From NCBI RefSeq assembly GCF_004345645.1, contig NZ_SLWS01000001.1, positions 646,714 to 710,713 of the forward strand: a stretch of DNA of 64,000 nt, read 5' to 3'. Source of the stretch: Actinocrispum wychmicini (GTDB taxonomy: Bacteria; Actinomycetota; Actinomycetes; Mycobacteriales; Pseudonocardiaceae). The notes under the pieces are model-generated. The model saw nothing but the letters and a program-made list of their open reading frames with translations, did not search any database and was not told the origin of the DNA. Positions 26,470-35,309 of the stretch are shown in pieces. How positions within the stretch are numbered: position 1 is the stretch's first letter; every line of letters begins with the position of its first letter. The position numbers and the translations under genes are program-made.

Positions 26470-26495
26470 GCAACCTTCTGGTTCCGGCCCGCGTG
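26470..26495 (+). promoter_or_regulatory. candidate ECF-type promoter GCAACC-N16-CGTG
   Basis: GCAACC (26470-26475) and CGTG (26492-26495) lie 29 nt upstream of the second SigE-family gene, mirroring the element before the first one. Confidence 0.45.
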
Positions 26496-26524
26496 AGGAA
26501 GGACGGAGCACGAAGGGAGCCGCT

Positions 26525-27064
26525 TTGCGCAAACCCGAGGAGGACCGGTTCCGCGCCTTCGCCGGAGGTCAGGCCGCGGCACTGCGCCGGTGCGCCTACC
26601 TGTTCTGCGGTGACTGGCACCTGGCCGAGGACCTGACGCAGACCACGCTGGTCAAGATCTACCGGGCGTGGCCGAAGGTGCAGAAGCAGGACAGCATCCA
26701 GAACTACGCGCGGCGGGTGCTGCTGAACACGTGGCTCGACGAGAAGCGGCGGCCGTGGCGGCGCAGTGAGCTGCGGATGGCCGCGCCTCCCGACTTCGAG
26801 GACGTCGGCGCGGACCCGTCCGCCGCCGAGGCGAGGTCGTGGGCGAAGGACATGACGCACCGCGCGTTGCTGGAGCTGCCGCAGCGGCAACGGGCCGCGC
26901 TCGTGCTGCGGTACTTCGACGACTTGTCGGTGGCGGAGACCGCGGCTGTTCTGGGGTGCTCCGAGGGGACTGTGAAGAGCCAGACCGCGCGTGGCCTGGA
27001 CACGCTGCGGGTCGTGGTGGACAACCTGACGGCCGGCAGGCCGGCGAGGAGGGCCGTGTCTTGA
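26525..27064 (+). CDS. SigE-family RNA polymerase sigma factor (second copy)
   Basis: 179 residues, paralogous to the factor at 24.6 kb: region 2 LRRCAYLFCGDWHLAEDLTQTTLVKIYRAW and region 4 RAALVLRYFDDLSVAETAAVLGCSEGTVKSQTARGL. It starts at TTG 26525 behind GAAGGGA. Its stop overlaps the next gene's TTG start (TTGA), so sigma and partner are made together. The two copies share the CGDWH and GCSEGTVKSQTARGL signatures but differ enough in region 2 to respond separately. Confidence 0.93.
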   Translation: MRKPEEDRFRAFAGGQAAALRRCAYLFCGDWHLAEDLTQTTLVKIYRAWPKVQKQDSIQNYARRVLLNTWLDEKRRPWRRSELRMAAPPDFEDVGADPSAAEARSWAKDMTHRALLELPQRQRAALVLRYFDDLSVAETAAVLGCSEGTVKSQTARGLDTLRVVVDNLTAGRPARRAVS

Positions 27065-27795
27065 GCGAGCAGGAACTGCGGGACGGGCTGCGGCTGGCTG
27101 TCGCCGACGAGCCTCCGATGACGTTCAACCTGGACGACCTGGTGAGCACAGCCGAGCGGTTGACCCGCCGGCGCCGCGCGCTGGTCGCCGTCGGCGCGGG
27201 CACCGCGCTGGTGGCTGCGGCCGCTGTGGCGGTCCCGGTTCTGCTGGGCATCGCGCCTGGGGGGCCGGCCGAACTGCCGATGGCCGCGTCGAGCACCCCG
27301 TCGGCGGTGCCGAAGAGTCCGTCCGTGGACTACCTCACCCGCCGCGGCCAGGAAATGCAGGCCTACCTGCAGACCCAGTTCCCACGGGTGGTTCCGGGCG
27401 TGACCCAGGTCGTCGCCGAGCCGTTCGGCGGCGAGGCCACCGGGCAGGTCGACGCCGGACAGCAGTACCTGAACACCTTCGTGAAGTTCGTCGTCAGTGA
27501 CGCCCCGACCGCGGTCAATGTGCAGGTCCAGACGACCTCGGCGGCCGACCAGGACTGTGCCGGCTGCCAGTCCGTCCAGCAGGTCGACGGCAGCAAGGTG
27601 CTCCTGCAGGTGGAGGACGAGCAGGACGGCACCAAGATCCTCACCGCGATCCACAAGCGCGTCGACGGCAGCGTCACGAAGGTGGCCACGTACAACTACG
27701 ACCCGACCGGGACCAGCGCGCCGAAGTTCAAGGACGGCATGCTCACCGTGGACCAGCTGCTCCGGCTGGCCACCGATCCGCAGCTGCACATGTAG
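27061..27795 (+). CDS. membrane-anchored anti-sigma-factor-like protein (partner of second SigE)
   Basis: 244 residues, starting at TTG 27061 inside the sigma stop. Cytoplasmic part 1-40 (SEQELRDGLRLAVADEPPMTFNLDDLV, basic RLTRRRRA), one membrane helix (about 41-63), then an extracytoplasmic domain with a CAGC pair near its centre (possible redox or disulfide switch) and beta-rich segments. No catalytic motif. It has the same architecture as the first pair's partner but little sequence identity outside the N-terminal helix. Confidence 0.68.
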   Translation: MSEQELRDGLRLAVADEPPMTFNLDDLVSTAERLTRRRRALVAVGAGTALVAAAAVAVPVLLGIAPGGPAELPMAASSTPSAVPKSPSVDYLTRRGQEMQAYLQTQFPRVVPGVTQVVAEPFGGEATGQVDAGQQYLNTFVKFVVSDAPTAVNVQVQTTSAADQDCAGCQSVQQVDGSKVLLQVEDEQDGTKILTAIHKRVDGSVTKVATYNYDPTGTSAPKFKDGMLTVDQLLRLATDPQLHM

Positions 27796-27799
27796 CCCC

Positions 27800-27813
27800 T
27801 ATGCTGTGTGAAC
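27800..27813 (+). promoter_or_regulatory. -10 box for a leaderless purB transcript
   Basis: TATGCT at 27800-27805 is followed after 8 nt by GTG 27814. This favours 27814 over the upstream in-frame GTG at 27808 as the purB start. Confidence 0.5.
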
Positions 27814-29259
27814 GTGAGTGAGAAGCCGCGCATCCCGAACGTCCTCGCCGGTCGCTACGCCACGGTGGAGCTGGTCCGGCTGTGGTCGCCGGAGCACAAG
27901 ATCGTGTTGGAACGCGAGCTGTGGCTCGCCGTGCTCAGGGCGCAGGCGGAGCTGGGGGTGGGGTTCGGCGGCGCGGACCCGGCGGCGGTGATCGCCGACT
28001 ACGAGCGGGTGGTCGACACCGTCGACCTGGCATCGATCGCGGCCCGCGAGCGGGTCACGCGGCACGACGTGAAGGCCCGGATCGAGGAGTTCAACGCCCT
28101 CGCCGGGCACGAGCACGTGCACAAGGGCATGACCTCGCGGGACCTGACCGAGAACGTCGAGCAGCTGCAGATCAAGCGGTCGCTGGAGCTGATCGGGTCG
28201 CGGACCCTGGCCGTGCTGGCCCGGCTGGCGCGGCTGGCGACCGAGCACTCGGACCTGGTGCTGGTGGGCCGGTCGCACAACGTGGCCGCGCAGGCGACCA
28301 CGCTGGGCAAACGGTTCGCCACGGCCGCGGACGAGCTGCTGGTCGCGTTCGAACGGCTCGGCTCGTTGATCGCGCGGTACCCGTTGCGCGGCATCAAGGG
28401 CCCGGTGGGCACCGCGCAGGACATGCTGGACCTGCTCGACGGCGACGAGTCCACATTGGACAAGTTGGAGCGGCGGGTGGCCGGGCACCTCGGCTTCGAC
28501 CGGGTGCTGACCAGCGTCGGCCAGGTGTACCCGCGGTCACTCGACTTCGACGTGGTGTCCACCCTGGTGCAGCTGGCCGGCGCGCCGGGCAGCCTGGCCA
28601 AGACGATCCGGCTGATGGCCGGCCACGAACTGGCCACCGAGGGCTTCAAACCCGGCCAGGTCGGCTCGTCCGCCATGCCGCACAAGATGAACACCCGGTC
28701 CTGCGAACGCGTCAACGGGCTCGCGGTGGTGCTGCGCGGCTACCTGTCGATGGTCGGCGAACTGTCCGGGGACCAGTGGAACGAGGGCGACGTGTCGTGC
28801 TCGGTGGTCCGCCGGGTGGCCCTGCCGGACAGTTTCTTCGCGCTGGACGGGCTGTTCCAGACGTTCCTGACGGTGTTGGACGAGTTCGGCGCGTACCCGG
28901 CCGTCGTCGCCCGCGAACTGGACCGCTACCTGCCGTTCCTGGCCACCACCAAGGTGTTGATGGCCGCGGTGCGAGCCGGTGTCGGCCGGGAGACCGCGCA
29001 CGAGGCGATCAAGGAGAACGCGGTCGCGGTCGCGTTGGCCATGCGCGAGCAGGGCGCCGCCGACAACGACCTGCTGGACCGGCTGGCCGCCGACAACCGG
29101 CTCCCGCTGGACCGGGCCCAGCTGGACGCGCTGCTGGCGGACCGCTTGTCGTTCACCGGCGTCGCGGACAGCCAGATCGGCGCCGTGGTCAAGCGGGTCA
29201 TGGAGGTCCTTCAGGACTATCCGGAAGCAGCCGGGTACGCCCCCGCCCCCATCCTGTAG
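27814..29259 (+). CDS. purB: adenylosuccinate lyase
   Basis: 481 residues. It removes fumarate from SAICAR and from adenylosuccinate (two steps of purine synthesis). The fumarase/aspartase signature GSSAMPHKMNTRSCERV carries the mobile catalytic loop. THE TSRDLTENVEQ segment (after HVHKGM) and GRSHNVAAQATTLGKRFA (catalytic His) are intact. Start GTG 27814 (MSEKPRIPNVLAGRYA) is preferred because of the adjacent -10 box; 27808 would add two residues. Confidence 0.96.
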   Translation: MSEKPRIPNVLAGRYATVELVRLWSPEHKIVLERELWLAVLRAQAELGVGFGGADPAAVIADYERVVDTVDLASIAARERVTRHDVKARIEEFNALAGHEHVHKGMTSRDLTENVEQLQIKRSLELIGSRTLAVLARLARLATEHSDLVLVGRSHNVAAQATTLGKRFATAADELLVAFERLGSLIARYPLRGIKGPVGTAQDMLDLLDGDESTLDKLERRVAGHLGFDRVLTSVGQVYPRSLDFDVVSTLVQLAGAPGSLAKTIRLMAGHELATEGFKPGQVGSSAMPHKMNTRSCERVNGLAVVLRGYLSMVGELSGDQWNEGDVSCSVVRRVALPDSFFALDGLFQTFLTVLDEFGAYPAVVARELDRYLPFLATTKVLMAAVRAGVGRETAHEAIKENAVAVALAMREQGAADNDLLDRLAADNRLPLDRAQLDALLADRLSFTGVADSQIGAVVKRVMEVLQDYPEAAGYAPAPIL

Positions 29260-29314
29260 CGCCGGTCACTTTGCCCATTATGTGAAACGATTCGCGTTCG
29301 ACCTGTGGGATTCA

Positions 29315-29328
29315 TAGCGTCAATACAC
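29315..29328 (+). promoter_or_regulatory. -10 box for a leaderless amino-acid binding-protein transcript
   Basis: TAGCGT at 29315-29320, 8 nt before GTG 29329. The rest of the 29260-29328 interval shows no hairpin or gene. Confidence 0.45.
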
Positions 29329-30105
29329 GTGAAAACCTTGCTGTCGCGCGTGATCGCGCTCACAACCGTTGCCGTCGCGCTCGCCGCTTGCGGCTCGACC
29401 AAGGACTCGGGGGCCGGCACCGTGATCCGGGTCGGCACCCTCGGCGACGCCCCGCCCAACGTGTACCAGGAGAACGGGCAGTACACCGGCTTCGACAACG
29501 AGCTGCTCAAGGCGGTCGCCGGCAAGGTCGGGCTGACGCCGGAGTTCGTCGGCACCGACTTCTCCGCGCTGCTCGGCCAGGTCGGCAACCGCACGTTCGA
29601 CGTGGGTTCGTCGGCCATCGCGGCGACCGAGGAGCGCAAGAAGAACGTCGACTTCTCCGACTCGTACGACTTCGAGTACATGAGCATCCTCACCACGGAC
29701 GGCGCCGGCGTCAGCGACGAGAACTCGTTGAAGGGCAAGCGGGTCGCGGTGATCCAGGCCACGGTCGGCGACAACTACCTGACCAAGCAGCTCCCTGAGG
29801 CGCAGGCAGTGCGGTTCCCCACGTACGACGCGGGCATCGCCGCGCTGAAGTCGGGTGGTGTCCAGGCGTTCGTGCTCGACCTGACGATCGCCAAGAAGTA
29901 CGCGGCCGACAACGGGTTCAAGGTCACCAAGGCGATCACCACCGACGTCCCGCACGGGTTCGCCGTGCGCAAGGGCAACACCGAGCTGCGTGACAAGCTC
30001 AACAGCGGCCTCAAGCAGGTCATCGCCGACGGCACCTGGCTCAAGCTGCACGACAAGTTCATCCCGGACACCCCGGTGCCCGCCCAGTTCAAGCCCGGCG
30101 CCTGA
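29329..30105 (+). CDS. polar amino-acid ABC transporter binding lipoprotein
   Basis: 258 residues. The signal peptide ends in the lipobox ALAAC (Cys21), so the protein is lipid-anchored outside. The mature part is a family-3 solute-binding fold: TVIRVGTLGDAPPNVYQENG, YTGFDNELLKAVAGKVGL, FDVGSSAIAATEERKKNVDFSDSY, SLKGKRVAVIQATVGDNYL. The ligand is likely an amino acid. GTG 29329 is preferred over 29305, which would add eight residues before the signal. TGATG overlap with the permease gene. Confidence 0.9.
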   Translation: MKTLLSRVIALTTVAVALAACGSTKDSGAGTVIRVGTLGDAPPNVYQENGQYTGFDNELLKAVAGKVGLTPEFVGTDFSALLGQVGNRTFDVGSSAIAATEERKKNVDFSDSYDFEYMSILTTDGAGVSDENSLKGKRVAVIQATVGDNYLTKQLPEAQAVRFPTYDAGIAALKSGGVQAFVLDLTIAKKYAADNGFKVTKAITTDVPHGFAVRKGNTELRDKLNSGLKQVIADGTWLKLHDKFIPDTPVPAQFKPGA

Positions 30106-30848
30106 TGCTGGACACGTTCTTCGACTGGCGCTACATCTGGCAGGTCTTCCCGGACCTGCTGGGCACCGGGTTGTGGAACACGCTGATCCTGGCGTTGTCC
30201 TCGGCCGTGATCGGCGCGGTGCTCGGTCTCGGGCTGGCCCTGATGGGCCTGTCCGAGACCCGGTGGCTGCGCTGGCCGGCCCGGGTGTACACGGACGTGT
30301 TCCGTGGCCTGCCCGCGATCGTCACGATCCTGCTTGTCGGGCAGGGCCTGGCGATCCCGCTGCGGCCGGTGGTCGGCACCGACCCGTACCCGCTGGGCAT
30401 CCTGGCGCTCAGCCTGGTGGCGGCCGCGTACTCCGGCGAGATCTTCCGGTCCGGCATCCAGAGCGTCCACAAGGGACAGATGGAGGCCAGTGTCGCGCTC
30501 GGTATGAGCCGGTCGCTCGCGATGCGTCTTGTCGTTGTGCCGCAAGGAGTTCGCAATGTTCTGCCGGCGTTGGTGAACCAGTTCATCCTGCTGGTGAAGG
30601 ACTCCAGCCTGGTGTACTTCCTCGGCCTGCTGGCCAGCCAGCGGGACCTGTTCCGGATCGGCCAGGACCTCGCCGCCAACACCGGCAACCTGTCCCCGCT
30701 GACCGCGGCGGCCTTCTGCTACCTCGCGATCACGGTGCCGCTCACGCACTTCGTCAACCGGATCGACAAGCGCCTGCGCCAACCGGAAACCAAGGGCGGA
30801 CCGTTGCTGCGTGCTCTAGGTTTGGCTCATGCGCGGACAAGTGGTTGA
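30105..30848 (+). CDS. amino-acid ABC transporter permease
   Basis: 247 residues, about five membrane helices of the His/Glu-type permease family: LGTGLWNTLILALSSAVIGAV, VYTDVFRGLPAIVTILLVGQ, and the ATPase-contact loop around EASVALGMSRSLAMRLVVVPQ. It is translationally coupled to the binding protein. No ATP-binding gene follows: the next gene (MOSC) overlaps its 3' end by 20 nt and has its own promoter. The ATPase must be supplied in trans. Confidence 0.92.
   Translation: MLDTFFDWRYIWQVFPDLLGTGLWNTLILALSSAVIGAVLGLGLALMGLSETRWLRWPARVYTDVFRGLPAIVTILLVGQGLAIPLRPVVGTDPYPLGILALSLVAAAYSGEIFRSGIQSVHKGQMEASVALGMSRSLAMRLVVVPQGVRNVLPALVNQFILLVKDSSLVYFLGLLASQRDLFRIGQDLAANTGNLSPLTAAAFCYLAITVPLTHFVNRIDKRLRQPETKGGPLLRALGLAHARTSG
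30817..30828 (+). promoter_or_regulatory. -10 box inside the permease gene for a leaderless MOSC transcript
   Basis: TAGGTT at 30817-30822 is followed after 6 nt by the MOSC ATG. It lies within the last 11 codons of the permease gene, so the MOSC gene can be transcribed separately. Confidence 0.45.
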
Positions 30849-31650
30849 ACTGGTCAGATACCCCGTCAAGGGGTGTGCGGGCGAGTCGCTGGACCGGGTG
30901 AACGTCGGCCCGATGGGGCTGGCCGACGACCGCCTGTTCATGGTGGTGGACGCGAACGGCAAGTTCATCACCCAGCGCACCCGGCCGGCGATGGCGGTCA
31001 TCCGGCCCAGGCTGGCCGACGGGCGGCTGACGGTGTCCGCGCCCGACATGGCGGACGCGTCGTTCGACGTCCTCAGGGACGGTGAGCACATGGAGGTCCT
31101 GCTGCACTCGTGGACCGGCAAGGGGGTCGACCAGGGCGACGAGCCGGCCGCGTGGTTCTCCGACTACATGGGCGAACCGTGCCGGCTGGTCCGGATCCTG
31201 CCGGACCACGAACGCCGGTCGAGCGGCCTCACCGAGGGCTACGTCGGCTTCGCGGACGCGCACGCCCTGCACGTGACCAGCCTCGCGTCCCTGGACCACC
31301 TCAACTCGCGGATCACGGCGAACGGCGGGGTCGGCGCGCTGCCGATGAACCGGTTCCGGCCGAACGTGGTCGTCTCCGGCTGGCCCGAGCCGCACACCGA
31401 GGACCGGGTCCGTGGGATGACCATCGGCGCCATCGAGGTCGGCTACGAGAAGCGTGCCGTCCGCTGCGTCGTGCCCACGGTCGACCAGGCGACCGGCCGG
31501 AAAGCCGGCCACGAACCGACCAAGACCCTCGCCACCTATCGGCGGGAACCCGATGGCGGGGTCTCCTTCGGCACCAAGTTCGCCGTGGTCACGCCCGGAA
31601 CTGTGGGCGTGGGAGACCCCGTCTCGGTGAGCAGCTGGGAAGAGGACTAG
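30829..31650 (+). CDS. MOSC-domain protein (MOSC N-terminal beta-barrel type)
   Basis: 273 residues. The N-terminal beta-barrel domain ([40 protein letters not shown]) is followed by a MOSC domain with [20 protein letters not shown] and a conserved Cys in [16 protein letters not shown], the sulfur/molybdenum-cofactor site. This group includes mitochondrial amidoxime-reducing-component-like enzymes that use Moco; the substrate is unknown. The 3' end overlaps the convergent carboxypeptidase gene by 4 nt. Confidence 0.9.
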   Translation: MRGQVVELVRYPVKGCAGESLDRVNVGPMGLADDRLFMVVDANGKFITQRTRPAMAVIRPRLADGRLTVSAPDMADASFDVLRDGEHMEVLLHSWTGKGVDQGDEPAAWFSDYMGEPCRLVRILPDHERRSSGLTEGYVGFADAHALHVTSLASLDHLNSRITANGGVGALPMNRFRPNVVVSGWPEPHTEDRVRGMTIGAIEVGYEKRAVRCVVPTVDQATGRKAGHEPTKTLATYRREPDGGVSFGTKFAVVTPGTVGVGDPVSVSSWEED

Positions 31651-32873
31651 CAGGTGCCGTTGATGACTCGCGGCACACAGTCGGCGTAGCTCAGGAACAG
31701 GGCGACCGCCTGGTCGTTCCGGCTGGTCTCACGGGTGATGACCTCGTCGGGCGGGTAGAAGCCGCCGTTGCCGGAGCGCGGGTACATCTCGAAGGTGTAC
31801 GTCCAGATCTTGTACGTGCCCCACAGCCAGTCGTCGATGGTGCCGTCCGTGATGTACAGGTCGGACGCCTGCTCAGGCGTGTAGCCGTTGGTCTGGGCCA
31901 TCTGGCGGCCGAGGGTGGCGAAGGCGCGTTGTTCCGCCGCGGACAGGCCGGGTGCGGTGTCGGCGGTGGTGTAGCCGAACGGCCAGAGCACCAGTTCGCT
32001 GAACGTGTGGAAGTCGATGTTCGCGGTGACCTGCTGGCGTCCGCCGACCACCCGGGAGTTCACGAAGTCCCGGATCCGCTGGGTTTCTGGCGCCGAGAAG
32101 GCGGCCGTGCCGCGGTAGGTCTCGCTGCCGGTCGAGCCGCTCGACCCGCCGCAGCAGCCCCACCGGTAACCGAAGTTGCGGTTCAGGTCCGTGCCCGGCC
32201 CCTGCCGGTTCTTGCGCCAGCTGCGGTAGTTGCCGGTGGCGATGTCGTACTCCGACCCGTCCGGGTTGACGCTGGTGACGATCCAGATCTCCCGGGTGTT
32301 CACCATGTTCGTGACGGCCGCGTCGGTGCCGTACAGGTCGGTGTACCGGTTGGCGATGCGCAGGCACATCTCCGGCGTGAGGTGTTCCCGGGCGTGCTGC
32401 TGGCAGGTGAACAGCACTTCGGGCTCGGCCTCGTCGGTGCCGACGTTGTCACTGATCTTCAGCAGCCACAGGTCACGGCCCTGGAAGCTCTTGCCGATCG
32501 TGGACAGGGACGCGATCGCCGGGTGGTCGGCCGCGATCTTGCGCAGCTCGGCGGTCTGTTCCGCGTAGTTGTGGTAGTTCGAGTCGGCCGTCGGGAAGTC
32601 CATGGTGCTGAACTGGGGTTCCAGCCGGTATCCGGCCGCGCGCAACGCCCTGGCCTGGGCGGGGGTGGCGGCGAAGGTGAGCGTGCCGCTGTCGGCGCCG
32701 TAGATGTCGACGTCGAACCGGCTGATCGCGGTCCGGGACTCCGATGTGGTGCCTTGCACGGTGTAGACGGATGTGGCCGGTTGGGCCTGGACGGGCAGGG
32801 GAAGCAGGGCGGCGGCGCAGATCGCCACCACCGCGAGCAGGGCGCGGTGACGAGAAGGTCGATGAGAGGACAC
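31647..32873 (-). CDS. secreted M14-family zinc carboxypeptidase
   Basis: 408 residues. GTG 32873 (behind AAAGGGG) gives a Sec signal peptide 1-30 ([21 protein letters not shown]). A propeptide-like region extends to about 95, then the catalytic domain: zinc ligands His160 and Glu163 in QQHAREHL, His289 in DFHTFSE, substrate Arg/Asn in [10 protein letters not shown], and catalytic Glu362 in TYTFEMYP. The cysteines are probably paired. It removes C-terminal residues from extracellular peptides (carboxypeptidase T/A type). An upstream in-frame extension is unsupported. Confidence 0.93.
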   Translation of the reverse strand: MSSHRPSRHRALLAVVAICAAALLPLPVQAQPATSVYTVQGTTSESRTAISRFDVDIYGADSGTLTFAATPAQARALRAAGYRLEPQFSTMDFPTADSNYHNYAEQTAELRKIAADHPAIASLSTIGKSFQGRDLWLLKISDNVGTDEAEPEVLFTCQQHAREHLTPEMCLRIANRYTDLYGTDAAVTNMVNTREIWIVTSVNPDGSEYDIATGNYRSWRKNRQGPGTDLNRNFGYRWGCCGGSSGSTGSETYRGTAAFSAPETQRIRDFVNSRVVGGRQQVTANIDFHTFSELVLWPFGYTTADTAPGLSAAEQRAFATLGRQMAQTNGYTPEQASDLYITDGTIDDWLWGTYKIWTYTFEMYPRSGNGGFYPPDEVITRETSRNDQAVALFLSYADCVPRVINGTC

Positions 32874-33029
32874 GGGCGTCCCCTTTCGAGTGGGTGAGCA
32901 GGGTGTCTCGGAGCGTGACGCCGGACATGTCACGCGTGCAAGACGAACCCGGACAAATACGCCTATCCGGATCAGGTGGTTCTGCCCTTTGGCGGCGAAC
33001 CGTTCGGTGGGTCGGGCACTATGGAATGT

Positions 33030-33821
33030 GTGATCACGGTCGACGGGGTTCGCAAGCGGTACTGGCGTCGTGGCCCGTGGGTGCTCGACGGCGTCGACCT
33101 CGCCATCGAACCTGGCGTGGTCACGGTGATCGTCGCCGGCAACGGCATCGGGAAGTCCACGTTGCTGCGGATCGTGGCGGGCGCGGCACTGCCCACGAGT
33201 GGTCGGGTCATCGGGCGGCCGGACATCGTCGGCTACGTCCCCGAACGCGCGCCGGCCGCGATCAGAATGACCGCACGGCAGTACCTCACGCACATCGGGC
33301 GGATCCGCGGAATGGCCCCGCGTGACATCCGGAACCGCACGGACGAGCTGGCCGAACGGCTCAAGCTCGTGCCCGGCCCGGACGTGCCGATCTCGTCGCT
33401 GTCCAAGGGCAACGGCCAGAAAGTCGCTGTGATGCAGGCTTTTCTGGTCGAGCCGCGGTTGCTGGTGGTGGACGAGCCGGCCACCGGCCTGGACGCGCCC
33501 GCGACCGCGGAGCTGACCCGGCTGATCGCCGAGGCCGAACACCATGGTGCCGCGATCCTGATGAGCGCGCACCAGAGCGCGGTCCCCGCCGGCGGCAGGC
33601 TGCACCGGCTGGCCGACGGCAAGATCGTCGGCGAGACCGGCCGGGGCATGCGGGTCGTGTTGCGCGCCACCAGATCTGGAATGTCCACTAAGGATTTCGC
33701 CGGCCGGGCGGACGTGCTCGTGGATGAGCCCGGCCAGGTCATGCTGCACACCGACGATCCGGACAAGCTGCTGCTGTGGGCGTTGGCGGAGGGTTGGTCG
33801 CTGGTGGAGGCGAAACCGTGA
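33030..33821 (+). CDS. ABC transporter ATP-binding protein (small exporter-type)
   Basis: 263 residues from GTG 33030 (ATG 33021 would add three). Walker [11 protein letters not shown] is intact, with Gly-Ile replacing the usual Gly-Ala/Ser. The signature region reads [13 protein letters not shown], where the classic LSGGQ is LSKGN, as in several ABC-2 exporters. Walker B is [12 protein letters not shown] and the switch His is in MSAHQ. A C-terminal accessory segment of about 60 residues follows. GTGA overlap with the membrane gene next door indicates a two-component exporter; the cargo is unknown. Confidence 0.87.
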   Translation: MITVDGVRKRYWRRGPWVLDGVDLAIEPGVVTVIVAGNGIGKSTLLRIVAGAALPTSGRVIGRPDIVGYVPERAPAAIRMTARQYLTHIGRIRGMAPRDIRNRTDELAERLKLVPGPDVPISSLSKGNGQKVAVMQAFLVEPRLLVVDEPATGLDAPATAELTRLIAEAEHHGAAILMSAHQSAVPAGGRLHRLADGKIVGETGRGMRVVLRATRSGMSTKDFAGRADVLVDEPGQVMLHTDDPDKLLLWALAEGWSLVEAKP

Positions 33822-34468
33822 TCGCCCTTGTCCGGTACCTGGTGTCCGATGTGGTCAAGGCACAGCGGTGGATCGCGCCGATGCTGGCGTTCCTGGCCGT
33901 GTCGATGATCGCCACCCCGACCGTGGGTCCGGTGCTGCCGACGTACGCCATCTCCGCGGCGACCCTGCTCCCCATCTCGATGTGGTTCACGATCGTGGTG
34001 TTCCACAACGAGGAACCCGCGCAGGGCGCGATCACCATGGCCGTCGCGGGCGGATTCAGCCGCGTGTGGCCGGCCAAGCTCGTCGCCGCGTTCGTCGGCG
34101 CTCTGGCGTTCGTCGTCCTCGCGTTCCTTTACATCACTGTGAGCACCTTCTCGCAGACCACGCCGACCCGGCTCGGCATCGGGATCCTGGACTACGTCAT
34201 GTGCGCGGTCACCGGGGTGGCGTTCGGCGCGCTGATCAGCCGCCCGGTGATGCCGAAGGTCGCGTGGACCGTGCTCACTGGTGTCGCGATCTGCCTGGCC
34301 CAGCTGCTGATCCGGCACGCGCCGCCGGTGAACGCGATGATCCAGCTCTACGCCGGCGACTCGCCCGCGGAGTCCGTGGGGCAGTTGCTGCTCATCGCCG
34401 CGGAAAGCCTCGTCCTCGCCGCCGTTGCCATCGGCGTCGGGAACGTGTTGGCGCGCGCCCGAAGCTAA
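33818..34468 (+). CDS. membrane subunit of ABC exporter
   Basis: 216 residues with five to six membrane helices (for example [59 protein letters not shown]) and short loops. No recognised family motif, but size, topology and coupling to the ATPase fit an ABC-2-like permease. GTG 33818 overlaps the ATPase stop. The stop overlaps the convergent SAM-hydrolase gene by 4 nt. Confidence 0.8.
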   Translation: MIALVRYLVSDVVKAQRWIAPMLAFLAVSMIATPTVGPVLPTYAISAATLLPISMWFTIVVFHNEEPAQGAITMAVAGGFSRVWPAKLVAAFVGALAFVVLAFLYITVSTFSQTTPTRLGIGILDYVMCAVTGVAFGALISRPVMPKVAWTVLTGVAICLAQLLIRHAPPVNAMIQLYAGDSPAESVGQLLLIAAESLVLAAVAIGVGNVLARARS

Positions 34469-35274
34469 CGCTCGATCTCCGCGATCGCGGTGCGCTGGTT
34501 GACCATCAGCAGCGACGACGCGAAACCCTGGTTCACCGCGACCGCCACATGTCCGGCCGAGTCCACGTACACCAGTGCCTCACCGGGTTCCACGTCGTCG
34601 AACGTCCGGCCGACGGTCGCGTCGACGGTGTGCATGCCCACCTTGACCCGGACCGACGCGCCGGGCAGCAGCAGGCCCGTGGCGATGATGTCCCGGACCG
34701 TGGCGGCCAGCTGCACGTTGCCGAAGTGGTCGACCGCGAGCACCTCGGACGTCAGCTTCTGGTTGGCGATGACGACCTGCGGGTCCGGCAGGTGCACCAG
34801 CGCGACCGGGTCCAGCTCCGGCCCGAACGCCGACGGCTCCACGCCGAGCGTGAGGTGCGCGGCGGCGGGCGCGAAGATGTCCCGGCCGTGGAACGTGTGC
34901 GACACGGTCGTCAGCCGGTACTCCTCCGCGACCAGCTCGAACGCTGCCTCCACGCCGCCCAGCGCGTCCGCGGCCGGCAGCAGCAGGCCGTTGTCCGGGC
35001 CGACGAGGACACCTTCCTTGGCGACCACCACGATGCCTCGCCGGGCCGTGCCGACACCCGGATCCACGACCGCCAGGTGCACGCAGGGCGGCATGTACGG
35101 CACGTTCTGCGCGAGGACAGCCGCCCCGCGCCGGACGTCCTGCGGCGGGACGGCATGGGATATGTCGATGACCTGGGCTTGTGGGGCGGTCCGCGCGATC
35201 ACCCCACGGCACGCCGCCACAAAGCCGTCGGCCAACCCATAGTCGGTGGTCAACGTTATCCAGTCATACGCCAT
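34465..35274 (-). CDS. S-adenosylmethionine hydrolase (DUF62, hydroxide adenosyltransferase type)
   Basis: 269 residues, two-domain fluorinase-like fold: ITLTTDYGLADGFVAACRG (Asp11), VVDPGVGTARRGI (Asp70, Arg77) and TVSHTFHGRDIFAPAA (His128). The Asp-Arg-His set is that of the SAM-hydrolysing enzymes, which split SAM to adenosine and methionine; it argues against a true fluorinase or chlorinase. The C-terminal beta domain contains AVDHFGNVQLA. Probably moderates SAM levels. ATG 35274. Confidence 0.88.
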   Translation of the reverse strand: MAYDWITLTTDYGLADGFVAACRGVIARTAPQAQVIDISHAVPPQDVRRGAAVLAQNVPYMPPCVHLAVVDPGVGTARRGIVVVAKEGVLVGPDNGLLLPAADALGGVEAAFELVAEEYRLTTVSHTFHGRDIFAPAAAHLTLGVEPSAFGPELDPVALVHLPDPQVVIANQKLTSEVLAVDHFGNVQLAATVRDIIATGLLLPGASVRVKVGMHTVDATVGRTFDDVEPGEALVYVDSAGHVAVAVNQGFASSLLMVNQRTAIAEIER

Positions 35275-35309
35275 GCGCCTTCATACCGTGTCGCTCTGCG
35301 TACACACCG

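Noticed and set aside
31110..32897. A 595-codon plus-strand frame opposite the carboxypeptidase gene
   Set aside because: Composition (Val/Gly/Arg/Asp runs) is typical of an antisense shadow. The minus-strand gene has catalytic motifs, signal peptide and ribosome site.
34465..35274. Fluorinase or chlorinase assignment for the DUF62 protein
   Set aside because: The Asp-Arg-His set and length match SAM hydrolases (hydroxide adenosyltransferases), and no halogenation-cluster neighbours are present.
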